From: Sneathiella chungangensis
GTDB taxonomy: Bacteria; Pseudomonadota; Alphaproteobacteria; Sneathiellales; Sneathiellaceae
Direction: 5' to 3'
DNA: 64,000 nucleotides
Assembly: GCF_009882935.1 (NCBI RefSeq)
Contig: NZ_WTVA01000001.1
Coordinates: 124,001 to 188,000 of the forward strand
Made by a program: the position numbers and the translations under genes. Positions 47,119 through 55,554 of this stretch are shown in pieces; positions within the stretch are counted from its first letter, which is position 1; each line of letters starts with the position of its first letter. The notes under the pieces are model-generated. The model was given only the letters and a program-made list of their open reading frames with translations. It had not been told where the DNA came from and did not search any database.

Positions 47119-48414
47119 CTAGTCGCCGAACACCCGGCGGAAAATCGTATCCACATGCTTGGTGTGATATTCGAGATCGAAGACGCCCTCGACCTGCGCC
47201 GGCGTCAGGGCCTTCATTACATCGGCGTCTGCCTTCAAGAGCTCCATGAAATCCTCGCCGTTCTGCCAGACTCGCATGGCATTCCGCTGCACAAGGCGAT
47301 AGCTGTCCTCGCGGCTGACACCGGCCTGCGTGAGCGCCAGCAGCACGCGCTGCGAATGGATGAGGCCGCCGAGCTTGTTCATATTGTCCATCATGTTTTC
47401 CGGATAGACCACCAGCTTCTCGACCACTGAGGTGAGGCGAGCGAGGGCGAAATCAAGGGTGATCGTCGCATCCGGCCCGATCCCGCGCTCGACGGAGGAA
47501 TGGGAGATGTCCCGCTCATGCCAGAGCGCGACATTTTCCATCGCCGGGATGGTTGCCATGCGAACGAGGCGGGCGAGGCCGGTGAGGTTCTCGGTCAGCA
47601 CCGGATTGCGCTTGTGTGGCATGGCTGAGGAGCCTTTCTGGCCCGGCGCGAAATATTCTTCCGCTTCCAGCACTTCCGTCCGCTGCAGATGACGGATCTC
47701 AACGGCGAGACGCTCGATCGAGCTGGCGATGACGCCGAGGGTCGCGAAAAACATCGCATGGCGGTCGCGCGGGATCACCTGGGTGGAGGCGGGCTCCGGC
47801 GCGAGACCGAGCGCCTTGGCGACATGCTCTTCCACGTAAGGGTCGATATTGGCAAATGTCCCGACGGCGCCGGAAATCGCACAGGTGGCGATGTCTTTTC
47901 GCGCGTTCACCAGCCGCTCGCGATTGCGGGAAAATTCCGCATAGGCCTGCGCCATTTTCAGGCCAAAGGTCACCGGCTCCGCATGGATGCCGTGGGAGCG
48001 GCCGACGCAGACATCATCCTTATGCTGATAGGCTTTCGCCTTCAACGCTGCGAGAAGCTGGTCCATATCGGTGAGAAGAATGTCGCAGGCCTTGGTCAGC
48101 TGCACCGAAAGGCAGGTATCGAGAACGTCCGAGGACGTCATGCCCTGATGCACAAACCGCGCCTCATCGCCGACATATTCGGCGAGGTTGGTGAGGAAGG
48201 CGATCACGTCATGCTTGGTCTCGCGTTCGATCTCGTCAATCCGCTCGATATCGAAATTGCCGCGCTCCCAGACGGCCTTGGCGGCGGCTTCGGGAATCAC
48301 CCCAAGCTTCGCCTGGGCATCGCAGGCATGGGCCTCGATCTCGAACCAGATACGGAATTTGCTTTGCGGCTCCCAGATTGCGGTCATCTCGGGGCGGGCA
48401 TAACGGGGGATCAT
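47119..48414 (-). CDS. purB: Adenylosuccinate lyase
   Basis: PurB removes fumarate twice in purine metabolism, from SAICAR and from adenylosuccinate. The 431-aa protein has the fumarase/ASL superfamily signature GSSAMPHKRNP, with the catalytic Ser region, HEAPVTFGLK-type segment HGIHAEPVTFGLKM and TSSDVLDTC. It starts MIPRYARPEMTAIW, typical for this family. It completes a purS/Q/L/C/B neighbourhood with the DUF1476 gene inserted. Confidence 0.97.
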   Translation of the reverse strand: MIPRYARPEMTAIWEPQSKFRIWFEIEAHACDAQAKLGVIPEAAAKAVWERGNFDIERIDEIERETKHDVIAFLTNLAEYVGDEARFVHQGMTSSDVLDTCLSVQLTKACDILLTDMDQLLAALKAKAYQHKDDVCVGRSHGIHAEPVTFGLKMAQAYAEFSRNRERLVNARKDIATCAISGAVGTFANIDPYVEEHVAKALGLAPEPASTQVIPRDRHAMFFATLGVIASSIERLAVEIRHLQRTEVLEAEEYFAPGQKGSSAMPHKRNPVLTENLTGLARLVRMATIPAMENVALWHERDISHSSVERGIGPDATITLDFALARLTSVVEKLVVYPENMMDNMNKLGGLIHSQRVLLALTQAGVSREDSYRLVQRNAMRVWQNGEDFMELLKADADVMKALTPAQVEGVFDLEYHTKHVDTIFRRVFGD

Positions 48415-48509
48415 GGCGGGTCCAACTTTCTGACTAGGTTGTTCGGAAGAAGGGCTGACTAGCAGAGATAACGGAAAATCTCAACCAGTTAACGGCAGGA
48501 GCGCCGCCC

Positions 48510-49289
48510 TCACATCAGGCCGAGGGATTTGAAACTGACGCAGTCCTTGTCGCCGACGATGATATGATCGTGAATGCGGATGTTGAGGGCCGCCGCGGCG
48601 CTGACGATATCGGACGTCATGTCGATATCCGCCTTCGAGGGCGTGGTGTCGCCGGACGGGTGGTTATGCACGAGGATCAGTGCCGTCGCGCCAAGCTCGA
48701 GCGCGCGCTTCACCACCTCGCGCGGATAGACGGCGGTGTGATTGACCGTGCCGGTCTGCTGCACCTCATCCGAGATCAGGTGATTCTTGTTATTGAGGAA
48801 CAGTATCCGGAAATGCTCGATCTTGCGGCCGCTCATCGTGCCCTGGCAATATTCGAGCAACGCCTGCCAGGATCCGAGCACGTTCCGCTTCTCGATTTCC
48901 GTCCGGAGCAGGCGTTCGCCCAGCGTCTCGGCGATTTTGAGGGTTGCGATCACCGCATCGCCGACCTTGTCGACCTTGCGAAGTTCATCCGGTTCCGCCT
49001 TCAGGACCTTGGCAAGGCTACCGAAGCGGGAGATCAGGTTCTTCGCCACCGGTTTCGTATCGCCGCGCGGCGCGGCGGCGAAGAGCAGCATCTCGAGGAT
49101 CTGGTAATCGGCGAGGCTGCGCGCGCCCGCGTTCAGCACCTGCGCGCGCATCCGCTCGCGATGACCGAGCCGGTGATCGTCCGCCGCCGTCTTCGCCGGT
49201 GCGCTTTCCTCCAGCCCGAGGGAAAAGGAGGGGTTGTCCAATTCTTGCAAACCGGGTCGCGCCGGTGAAGTCTTGGCGTCAGACGTCAT
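48510..49289 (-). CDS. radC: RadC family protein (JAB/MPN+ metalloprotease fold)
   Basis: The 259-aa protein has an N-terminal helix-hairpin-helix-like region (YQILEMLLFAAAPRGDTKPVAKNLISRFGSLAKVLKA) and a C-terminal JAB domain with the metal motif HNHPSGDTTPSKADID. RadC was named for DNA repair, but its real function remains unclear. It overlaps the end of map by 11 nt, so the two are probably cotranscribed. Confidence 0.94.
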   Translation of the reverse strand: MTSDAKTSPARPGLQELDNPSFSLGLEESAPAKTAADDHRLGHRERMRAQVLNAGARSLADYQILEMLLFAAAPRGDTKPVAKNLISRFGSLAKVLKAEPDELRKVDKVGDAVIATLKIAETLGERLLRTEIEKRNVLGSWQALLEYCQGTMSGRKIEHFRILFLNNKNHLISDEVQQTGTVNHTAVYPREVVKRALELGATALILVHNHPSGDTTPSKADIDMTSDIVSAAAALNIRIHDHIIVGDKDCVSFKSLGLM

Positions 49290-50103
49290 AGGGCGGCTTG
49301 TCCAGTCCCTTCGGTGAGAGGGTGAAAATCTCGTATCCCGTCTCGGTCACGCCGAGGGAATGCTCGAACTGGGCGGAGAGGGAGCGGTCTTTCGTCACCG
49401 CCGTCCAGCCATCATCTAGCACCTTGACCTGCCAGGTGCCGAGATTGATCATCGGCTCGATCGTGAAGATCATGCCGGGCTTCAGCTCCACGCCTTCGCC
49501 GGGTGTGCCGTAATGAACGATGTTCGGAACATCATGAAAAACCCGGCCAAGGCCATGGCCGCAGAAATCCCGGACGACCGAGCAGCGCTTGCCCTCGGCA
49601 TAATTCTGGATCGCATAGCCGATATCGCCGGTCGTTGCGCCGGGTTTCACCACCTCGATCCCGCGCATCAGGGATTCATAGGTGATATCGATCAGGCGCG
49701 CGGCCTTCACGCTCGGCTTGCCGGCAATATACATGCGGCTGCTGTCGCCATGCCAGCCATCGACGATAGGGGTCACGTCGATATTGACGATATCCCCGTT
49801 CTGCAACTTCTTCGGCCCAGGAATGCCATGGCAGACCACATGGTTGATGGAAGTGCAGATCGATTTCGGAAAGCCGCGGTAATTCAGTGGCGCGGAAATG
49901 CCGCCGCGCTCCGCGATAAACTCGGCGCAGAGCGTGTTCAGCTCGTCCGTCGTCACGCCCGGCACCACATGCTCGGCGATCATGTCCAGCGTTTCCGCCG
50001 CCAGTCGGCCAGCCTTGCGCATCCCTTCGAAAGCGTCGGGACCATGCAGCTTTATCACGCCGGTATTGCGATCCGGCGCCGTTATACTCGTTTCATATCT
50101 CAT
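49279..50103 (-). CDS. map: Methionine aminopeptidase, type I
   Basis: MetAP removes the initiator methionine from nascent proteins. The 274-aa protein has the five metal ligands in context: Asp in NIDVTPIVDG and the HGDSSRMY segment, His in CGHGLGRVFHDVPNIVHYG, Glu in MIFTIEPMI and Glu near QFEHSLGVTE. The length and the ISAPLNYRGFPKSICTSINHVVCHGIP start region are typical. radC follows with an 11-nt overlap. Confidence 0.97.
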   Translation of the reverse strand: MRYETSITAPDRNTGVIKLHGPDAFEGMRKAGRLAAETLDMIAEHVVPGVTTDELNTLCAEFIAERGGISAPLNYRGFPKSICTSINHVVCHGIPGPKKLQNGDIVNIDVTPIVDGWHGDSSRMYIAGKPSVKAARLIDITYESLMRGIEVVKPGATTGDIGYAIQNYAEGKRCSVVRDFCGHGLGRVFHDVPNIVHYGTPGEGVELKPGMIFTIEPMINLGTWQVKVLDDGWTAVTKDRSLSAQFEHSLGVTETGYEIFTLSPKGLDKPPYDV

Positions 50104-50156
50104 AAGCGCTCATCAACTTTTTGCAAAATAATACCCCATCTCCGGCAGAAAACAAA

Positions 50157-50858
50157 CTAGGGAATAACCGGAACAGGGGAGCCGAGACAAATCCCGGCAG
50201 GGGTTATGTGGCAGTCATAGCACAAAATTTCAACTCCCGCAGCCCGCGCTTCGGCGAATGCCGCGGCATAGGCCGGATCGATATCGGCGGCCAGGCGGAA
50301 AGCGCCGCAATCCGCCCGCTGGACCAGATAGAACATCACCGCCCGGTGACCGGCCGCCACCATCGCGGAAAGCTCCTTCAGATGCTTCGCGCCGCGCGCG
50401 GTGACCGAATCCGGAAATTCCGCATGGCGCGAATCGCGCTTCAGCGTGACATTCTTGATCTCGACATAACAATCGGGCTTATCGCCGCCAGAGAGCAGGA
50501 TATCGATGCGCGAATTCTCGCCGTACTTGACCTCCCGCGTCAGATGGTCGTAGCCGGAGAGGGCCGGGACGTCGCCCCGCTCGATCGCCGCCGCCACGAT
50601 GCCGTTCGGATGCGCGGTATTGATGCCGACGAGCGCGCCGTCCGCCTCCACCAGTTCCCAGCTATAGGGGAGTTTGCGTTTCGGGTTATCGGATTCTGAC
50701 AGCCAGACGGTCATGCCTTCGTCCTTCAGCCCCATCATCGAGCCGGGATTGGCGACATGGGCCGTGATCACATTGCCATCCTCAAGTTCGATATCGGCAA
50801 GGAAGCGCTTGTAGCGCCGGATCAGGCGGCCCTTGAGGAGGGGAGCGGGGAATTTCAT
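50157..50858 (-). CDS. sfsA: Sugar fermentation stimulation protein SfsA
   Basis: The 233-aa protein starts MKFPAPLLKGRLIRRYKRFLADIELEDGNVITAHVANPGSMMGL, the recognisable SfsA opening with an OB-like fold. The nuclease-like C-terminal half follows (SRIDILLSGGDKPDCYVEIKNVTLK, residues of a PD-(D/E)xK type core). Its physiological role is not settled; it was named for maltose-gene effects in E. coli. ATG 50858 is chosen because the conserved MKFPAPL begins there; the frame open further upstream has no similarity. It lies 53 nt upstream of map. Confidence 0.95.
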   Translation of the reverse strand: MKFPAPLLKGRLIRRYKRFLADIELEDGNVITAHVANPGSMMGLKDEGMTVWLSESDNPKRKLPYSWELVEADGALVGINTAHPNGIVAAAIERGDVPALSGYDHLTREVKYGENSRIDILLSGGDKPDCYVEIKNVTLKRDSRHAEFPDSVTARGAKHLKELSAMVAAGHRAVMFYLVQRADCGAFRLAADIDPAYAAAFAEARAAGVEILCYDCHITPAGICLGSPVPVIP

Positions 50859-50964
50859 GATTTTACGTCGACCATATTCCGGTAGGTGAAAATAGCTGAT
50901 GCCCTTTGTAATCGGTTTGCTATGATATGGCCAACCCGAAGTCGGCAAATTACAAGGTACCTTT

Positions 50965-51735
50965 ATGTCAGATAAGTCAGGCGCGAAAAAAATCGTGACG
51001 GCCGCCGTGGTGGTGATCGGCGACGAGATCCTCTCGGGCCGCACACAGGACAAGAACATGGCCTGGATCGCGGTCCGTCTGAACGAGATCGGCGTGCAGC
51101 TGCGCGAGGTGCGGGTGGTGCCGGATATCGAGGCGGAGATTGTCGCCGCGGTCAACGCGCTCCGTGCAAAGTTCGACTATGTCTTCACGACCGGCGGCAT
51201 CGGCCCGACCCATGACGATATCACCGCCGATTCCATTGCCGCGGCCTTCGACGTCGGCATCGATTTTCATCCCGAGGCCATGGCGCTGCTGACCCGGCAT
51301 TACGAGACCAGCGGGATCGAGTTCAATGACGCGCGCAAACGCATGGCCCGCATTCCCGATGGCGCATCGCTGATCAATAATCCCGTCAGCAAGGCCCCGG
51401 GCTTTTGCATCGAGAATGTCTATGTCATGGCGGGGGTGCCGACGATCATGCAGGCCATGTTCGAGGAGATCGCGCCGACGCTTCATGGCGGTCCGAAAAT
51501 GCTGAGCCGGACCATCGGCGCGGGATTGCCCGAAGGACGGGTCGCGGAAAAGCTCGGCGCGCTGCAGAAGGCCTATCCCGATGTCTCGATGGGGTCCTAC
51601 CCCTATTTCCGGCAAGGGGAGGTGGGCACCAATCTCGTCCTGCGCTCGACCGAGAAAGCGGATCTGGATGCCGCCTTCGGTGAATTGGTGGAATATTTGA
51701 AGGGGGAGGGCGTCCACGTCGTGGAAACCACCTGA
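50965..51735 (+). CDS. Competence/damage-inducible protein CinA, N-terminal (MoCF-biosynthesis) domain only
   Basis: The 256-aa protein has the molybdopterin-binding-like fold of CinA-N: VVVIGDEILSGRTQDKNMAWIAVRLNEIG, FTTGGIGPTHDDITADSIAAAF and SKAPGFCIENVYVMAGVP. Family members with this half hydrolyse ADP-ribose-type nucleotides or, when fused to the C-terminal amidase, deamidate NMN; the amidase domain is absent here. It is divergent from sfsA. Confidence 0.93.
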   Translation: MSDKSGAKKIVTAAVVVIGDEILSGRTQDKNMAWIAVRLNEIGVQLREVRVVPDIEAEIVAAVNALRAKFDYVFTTGGIGPTHDDITADSIAAAFDVGIDFHPEAMALLTRHYETSGIEFNDARKRMARIPDGASLINNPVSKAPGFCIENVYVMAGVPTIMQAMFEEIAPTLHGGPKMLSRTIGAGLPEGRVAEKLGALQKAYPDVSMGSYPYFRQGEVGTNLVLRSTEKADLDAAFGELVEYLKGEGVHVVETT

Positions 51736-51747
51736 TAACAGACGTCG

Positions 51748-51794
51748 GGCGACAACGATCGGCTAGGGGGGACCTGTCACCAATCATTGTCGCC
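51748..51794. repeat. Inverted repeat between the CinA-N gene and the fasciclin gene
   Basis: GGCGACAACGAT at 51748-51759 and ATCATTGTCGCC at 51783-51794 are 12-bp arms with one mismatch, which becomes a G-U pair in a minus-strand RNA. The spacer is 23 bp. No T tract follows on the minus strand, so it is not a simple intrinsic terminator for the fasciclin gene that converges on it. Confidence 0.6.
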
Positions 51795-51837
51795 GCGACG
51801 AACGGGGACCTGCTGGAGAATGCAGGCCCGGCAAGGG

Positions 51838-52359
51838 TTACTTGCTCGGCGGCAGGATCACCGTATCGATCACATGAATGACGCCGTTGCTGGCCATCAC
51901 GTCGGCGGCAACCACCTTGGCGGAGCCGTTCAGCATGACGCCGTCCATGCCGTTGATCATGATGGTGCTGCCCTCTACGCTGGTGGCATCAACCATCTTG
52001 CCGACCACCGCAGATGCCGGCACGTTGCCCGAGACCACATGATAGGTCAGGACCTGGACCAGCTTTTCCTTGTTTTCCGGCTTCAGCAAATTTTCGACGG
52101 TTCCCGCCGGCAGCTTGGCAAAGGCGTCATCCGTCGGCGCAAACACCGTGAACGGTCCGGGGCTTTGCAGGGTTTCCACCAGTCCGGCTGCCTTCAGGGC
52201 CGCGACCAGGGTATTGAACTGGCCCGCATCAACGGCGGTGGCGACGATATCTTTCTCGGCCGGCATCGGCTTTTTCGCCATCTTGGCGTCCTGCGCGCAG
52301 GCCGTGGCAAAGACGCCAACAATCAGAAACGTGGAGACTAGTTTTAGGATTTTGGACAT
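51838..52359 (-). CDS. Fasciclin domain lipoprotein
   Basis: The protein (173 aa from ATG 52359) has a lipoprotein signal ([18 protein letters not shown], lipobox FATAC). It carries one FAS1 domain at about residues 40-170: [55 protein letters not shown] and [17 protein letters not shown]1 domains mediate adhesion or surface interactions. GAGGAGGGAAA is just upstream, so 52359 is preferred to 52386. Confidence 0.93.
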   Translation of the reverse strand: MSKILKLVSTFLIVGVFATACAQDAKMAKKPMPAEKDIVATAVDAGQFNTLVAALKAAGLVETLQSPGPFTVFAPTDDAFAKLPAGTVENLLKPENKEKLVQVLTYHVVSGNVPASAVVGKMVDATSVEGSTIMINGMDGVMLNGSAKVVAADVMASNGVIHVIDTVILPPSK

Positions 52360-52594
52360 TTTCCCTCCTCTGGGGTTCAGGTACATCGATAAAAACCCAG
52401 TCGCGATCTGCGTTTGGAAAGGAATACGGGGGCGGGGGGAAATCGGATCAACAGAAATAAACTTTTCCCATCACCATATTGTGAAATGGCGAGGCGAACG
52501 TCACGGCCGGGATCGGGAATACGACTCCAAAATTCGATCCGGAGGCATTATCTCCTTGTTTCGCAAAACCGATTTAGTTAGTTTGCAAGGCGCC

Positions 52595-52681
52595 GCCCGC
52601 ATGGTGAAATTGGTAAACACAGTAGACTTAAAATCTGCCGCCCGTAAGGGCTTCCCGGTTCAATTCCGGGTGCGGGCACCA
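52595..52681 (+). tRNA. tRNA-Leu, anticodon TAA
   Basis: The acceptor stem GCCCGCA at 52595-52601 pairs with TGCGGGC at 52671-52677, followed by A and encoded CCA. The anticodon loop reads CTTAAAA, giving anticodon TAA for UUA codons. A long variable arm (GCCGCCCGTAAGGGCTT region) and a T loop GTTCAATTC are present, so this is a class II tRNA of 87 nt with CCA. Confidence 0.95.
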
Positions 52682-52746
52682 TTTCCGGCGCAATAAAGCC
52701 TTTTGCAATTTATCTTCAAAGCCATAGAATAATTCCCCGGGGCGAG

Positions 52747-54111
52747 ATGACGGTATGGGGAGAGGGTTTTTTGCGGCGACTTCGCGACATTGCGCTTGCA
52801 TTGGGGATCGTGGCGGCCGTCGTTGCCGGGGGCGCGCCCGCCAGCGCCGGCGAGCGGGCGACGCGGGCCCAGGCGGTCATCGCCGGGCTGTCGGGCCAGG
52901 CGAAAGCTATTCTCTCGCAACCGGACAAACCGCTGGCGTCGCGGGAAAGTCATCTTGCCGCGATCATCGGCCGGAACTTTCATTTCACCCTTATCGCGGA
53001 ACTCGTCATCGGGCCGGAGTGGGAGACGCTGCCGCAGGAGCGGCGGCAGGAATTCCTTGAACTGTTCCGCGATTTCTTCCTGCAGGCCTACGGCAGCCAG
53101 CTGGGCGGCTATCCGGGCGACGAATTCACCGTGCTGTCGGTGGAGGAGAAGGGATCGCGCGACGCCTATGTCCATTCCCGGCTGATCCGGCCGCAGCGCG
53201 AGGCGGTGGAGATTGACTGGCGGCTTCGGGAAATTCTCGGAACGCCGCTCATCATCGATATCATCATCAACGGCACCAGCGTCGCGCTCAGCCACCGCGA
53301 GGCCTTCTATCCGGTGCTGAGACGCGAGGGGATCGGCGGCCTCATCACGCTGTTCAAGATCCGCGCCGAGCGGCTGAACACCGATACGCAGAGCTTCGCC
53401 GCCGGCAAGGCGCTGTTCGAACAGGGCCGCTTTACCGAGGCCCTGGCGCTCTGGCAGGACCTGGCGGAGAAGGGCAACCCGGCCGCGCAGTTCGGCCTCT
53501 CGGTCCTCTATGAGGAAGGGCGCGGCGTCGATCCGGATAGCGTCAAGGCCGAGTTCTGGAACAATAAGGCGGTCGCGGCGGGCTATCCGCCGGCGCTGCA
53601 TAATCACGCGCTCCGCCTGCTCGCGGACAGGAAATACACGCCCGCGATGGCGGCGCTTGAAACGGCGGCCCGCGACGGGTTCGCGCCCTCGCAATATACG
53701 CTCGGCAAGATGTATATCTACGGCATCGGCACGGAGGAGAACCCGGAGCGCGCCGTCGAAAATATCCGCCTTGCGGCCGGCGCGGGCATGGCGGCAGCGC
53801 AGTATAATCTTGGCAAGATCTACCGAGACGGCTATGGCACGGCGGTCGATATGGCGGCCTCCTTCACCTGGTTCGAAAAGGCGGCCCGCCAGGGCCATGG
53901 CAAGGCGCTGGGCAAGCTCGCCGCCCGCTACAGCGAGGGCGAGGGGGTCGCAAAGAATGACATAGAGGCGCTGAAATGGGCGCTCCTCGCGGTCAAAGAG
54001 GGGGATGACGAGGCAGAGAGGTGGGAAACCCTCCTCAAGAGCCGCATGAGCGCAAGCGACATCGCCCGCGCCGAAACCCTCGCAAGGGAATTCAAACCGG
54101 AGCGCGAATAA
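52747..54111 (+). CDS. MlaC (ABC toluene-tolerance Ttg2D) domain fused to Sel1 repeats
   Basis: The 454-aa exported protein has a signal peptide (IALALGIVAAVVAGGAPASA, cleavage near residue 34). Residues about 38-210 form an MlaC-like lipid carrier domain (IIGRNFHFTLIAELVIGPEW, QERRQEFLELFRDFFLQAYGSQL, the DWRLRE segment, then IINGTSVALSHREAF). Residues about 245-415 contain Sel1-like repeats (AQFGLSVLYEEGRGV, SQYTLGKMYIYGIGT, AQYNLGKIYRDGYGT, GKLAARYSEGEGVAKN). MlaC ferries phospholipid between the outer and inner membranes; Sel1 repeats bind proteins. This may be an Mla carrier with an added docking platform, which is inference. It lies 65 bp after tRNA-Leu. Confidence 0.85.
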   Translation: MTVWGEGFLRRLRDIALALGIVAAVVAGGAPASAGERATRAQAVIAGLSGQAKAILSQPDKPLASRESHLAAIIGRNFHFTLIAELVIGPEWETLPQERRQEFLELFRDFFLQAYGSQLGGYPGDEFTVLSVEEKGSRDAYVHSRLIRPQREAVEIDWRLREILGTPLIIDIIINGTSVALSHREAFYPVLRREGIGGLITLFKIRAERLNTDTQSFAAGKALFEQGRFTEALALWQDLAEKGNPAAQFGLSVLYEEGRGVDPDSVKAEFWNNKAVAAGYPPALHNHALRLLADRKYTPAMAALETAARDGFAPSQYTLGKMYIYGIGTEENPERAVENIRLAAGAGMAAAQYNLGKIYRDGYGTAVDMAASFTWFEKAARQGHGKALGKLAARYSEGEGVAKNDIEALKWALLAVKEGDDEAERWETLLKSRMSASDIARAETLAREFKPERE

Positions 54112-54173
54112 TCGCCGCAAGACCGGACATCAAATCCGGAACCGATAGCGGAGCGCAAGACCGATCAGAAAAC

Positions 54174-55403
54174 TTAAGCTCCTTTTCCTGATGCAGATTT
54201 AGCTATATCAAGCAAATTTGGCGGCGGAGCATCATGATTCTTATCAGCATCTGTTGGTCTAAATAATGCATTTAGAATCAAAATGCGCTCGTCATTACCA
54301 AGATTTGCTTTCTCATCATTAGCTAGTGCGAGATAAGTTGCAACCATTGTTTGCCGTTGTGCTGCATCCGATGCCAAATTTAAATTATGTATGAATAACT
54401 TCGCGAAAACACGAAGCCCCCATGCGATGGCAGCGGCTGGAATTGAAACGACAACGATTGAAGCCAATCCAATGTCTCCATTATTATTTCGCGGAATATG
54501 AGCAAATATCTCGTCTACGTACTTGTAGGCCAAACCTAGCGCGCCAAGAATACAAGCTATGAAAATTACGGCAAAAAGTGCTGCAGCCCACCTTTGATTA
54601 GTTTTGCGTGAACTCCAATATGTGGCCGGTGCCTCCAATTGCAGTTTTTTATGATATGTATCTTCAAGCGTCTGTACTTGCTCAGTAGCTGTTTTATAAA
54701 AATTGCTAAATTTCTCAATTATTTTGTTTTTTTCGTCTTCAAATTTTTTTATGGAATTTTCTACGTTCATTAATGCATCATCGTTCTGTTTTTGATTTTT
54801 GGACAATTCTAAATAGATTTCATCTTTTATTTTATTCCAATCCTTAGCGATGACATTTGACAGTTCTTCATGAGATTTTTTTAAGATAGTGGCATCAATT
54901 TGCGCCACTCTTCCCCTGGCAATTCCATCTATATACTTGGTTAAATTTAATATATTTTGATTTGGTATATTTTGACCTACCGTAGCCGCAAGCAACATTA
55001 ACGCAGCTGCAGGGTCGTAGTCTGAAAGCGTGATTATTGATCTGCCTGAGCTTGATCGCGCGCTCACAAACCTCTCACTATTCATGAGATTGTCTAATTT
55101 TTCCCGAAAAGCATCATATACTTGTTTTTTATATTCATCTTCGTATTCTTCCTCGTCTCCAACCACTAAATTAAGGTACCCATTTAATGCATCCTTAGCT
55201 TGGATAAGATCACTTTTGATTAAGTATGAGGAATCACGATCTCTATATATTCCCTCATTTTTTGTTTTTTCAGAAAATTCTTCCCACAAATTTATCTCGT
55301 CTTCGAGCCATTCTTTTATTTCTGATACATCTTTAAATACAAATGTTTCACTAGTATTAAGTCGAATTTCGATAGGTTCATCAGCAGAATATTTACCAGT
55401 CAT
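54174..55403 (-). CDS. Orphan two-TM coiled-coil protein in an AT-rich gene (recalls DUF6161-type proteins)
   Basis: The 409-aa protein is unlike any housekeeping family I know. Residues 1-200 are charged and largely helical. A long helix or coiled coil covers about 205-255, TM1 is about 272-295 (FAVIFIACILGALGLAY) and TM2 about 311-334 (IGLASIVVVSIPAAAIAWGL). The tail contains AAQRQTMVATYLALANDE and DERILILNALFRPT. From memory this tail resembles proteins called DUF6161, which I could not verify. The coding region is visibly AT-rich against GC-rich neighbours, suggesting horizontal acquisition. GAGGGG is eight bases before the ATG. No partner gene is adjacent. Function unknown. Confidence 0.8.
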   Translation of the reverse strand: MTGKYSADEPIEIRLNTSETFVFKDVSEIKEWLEDEINLWEEFSEKTKNEGIYRDRDSSYLIKSDLIQAKDALNGYLNLVVGDEEEYEDEYKKQVYDAFREKLDNLMNSERFVSARSSSGRSIITLSDYDPAAALMLLAATVGQNIPNQNILNLTKYIDGIARGRVAQIDATILKKSHEELSNVIAKDWNKIKDEIYLELSKNQKQNDDALMNVENSIKKFEDEKNKIIEKFSNFYKTATEQVQTLEDTYHKKLQLEAPATYWSSRKTNQRWAAALFAVIFIACILGALGLAYKYVDEIFAHIPRNNNGDIGLASIVVVSIPAAAIAWGLRVFAKLFIHNLNLASDAAQRQTMVATYLALANDEKANLGNDERILILNALFRPTDADKNHDAPPPNLLDIAKSASGKGA

Positions 55404-55554
55404 GTTAGTTTCCCCTCATACTAAATGGCCGCAACCAATCACCACCCCCGCTATTATACCCAATATTCTATTAAATCGCCCGCATAATCCTGTGGGGCGG
55501 AAAGAGTTGTCGGGCGGGGCGGTTTCTGGTAGGACCAGAGGACATGCTTGGGGC

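Noticed and set aside
50859-51155. N-terminal extension of the sfsA frame
   Set aside because: It overlaps the CinA-N gene in antisense, and conserved SfsA sequence begins at the ATG at 50858.
52595-55403. tRNA-Leu as the integration site of an island carrying the AT-rich gene
   Set aside because: I found no integrase and no repeat of the tRNA 3' end between 54112 and 55560. The intervening MlaC-Sel1 gene has ordinary GC composition.
55030-55554. N-terminal extension of the 2OG oxygenase frame
   Set aside because: The frame is open by chance across the AT-rich antisense gene; the added residues are low-complexity and unrelated to the oxygenase domain.
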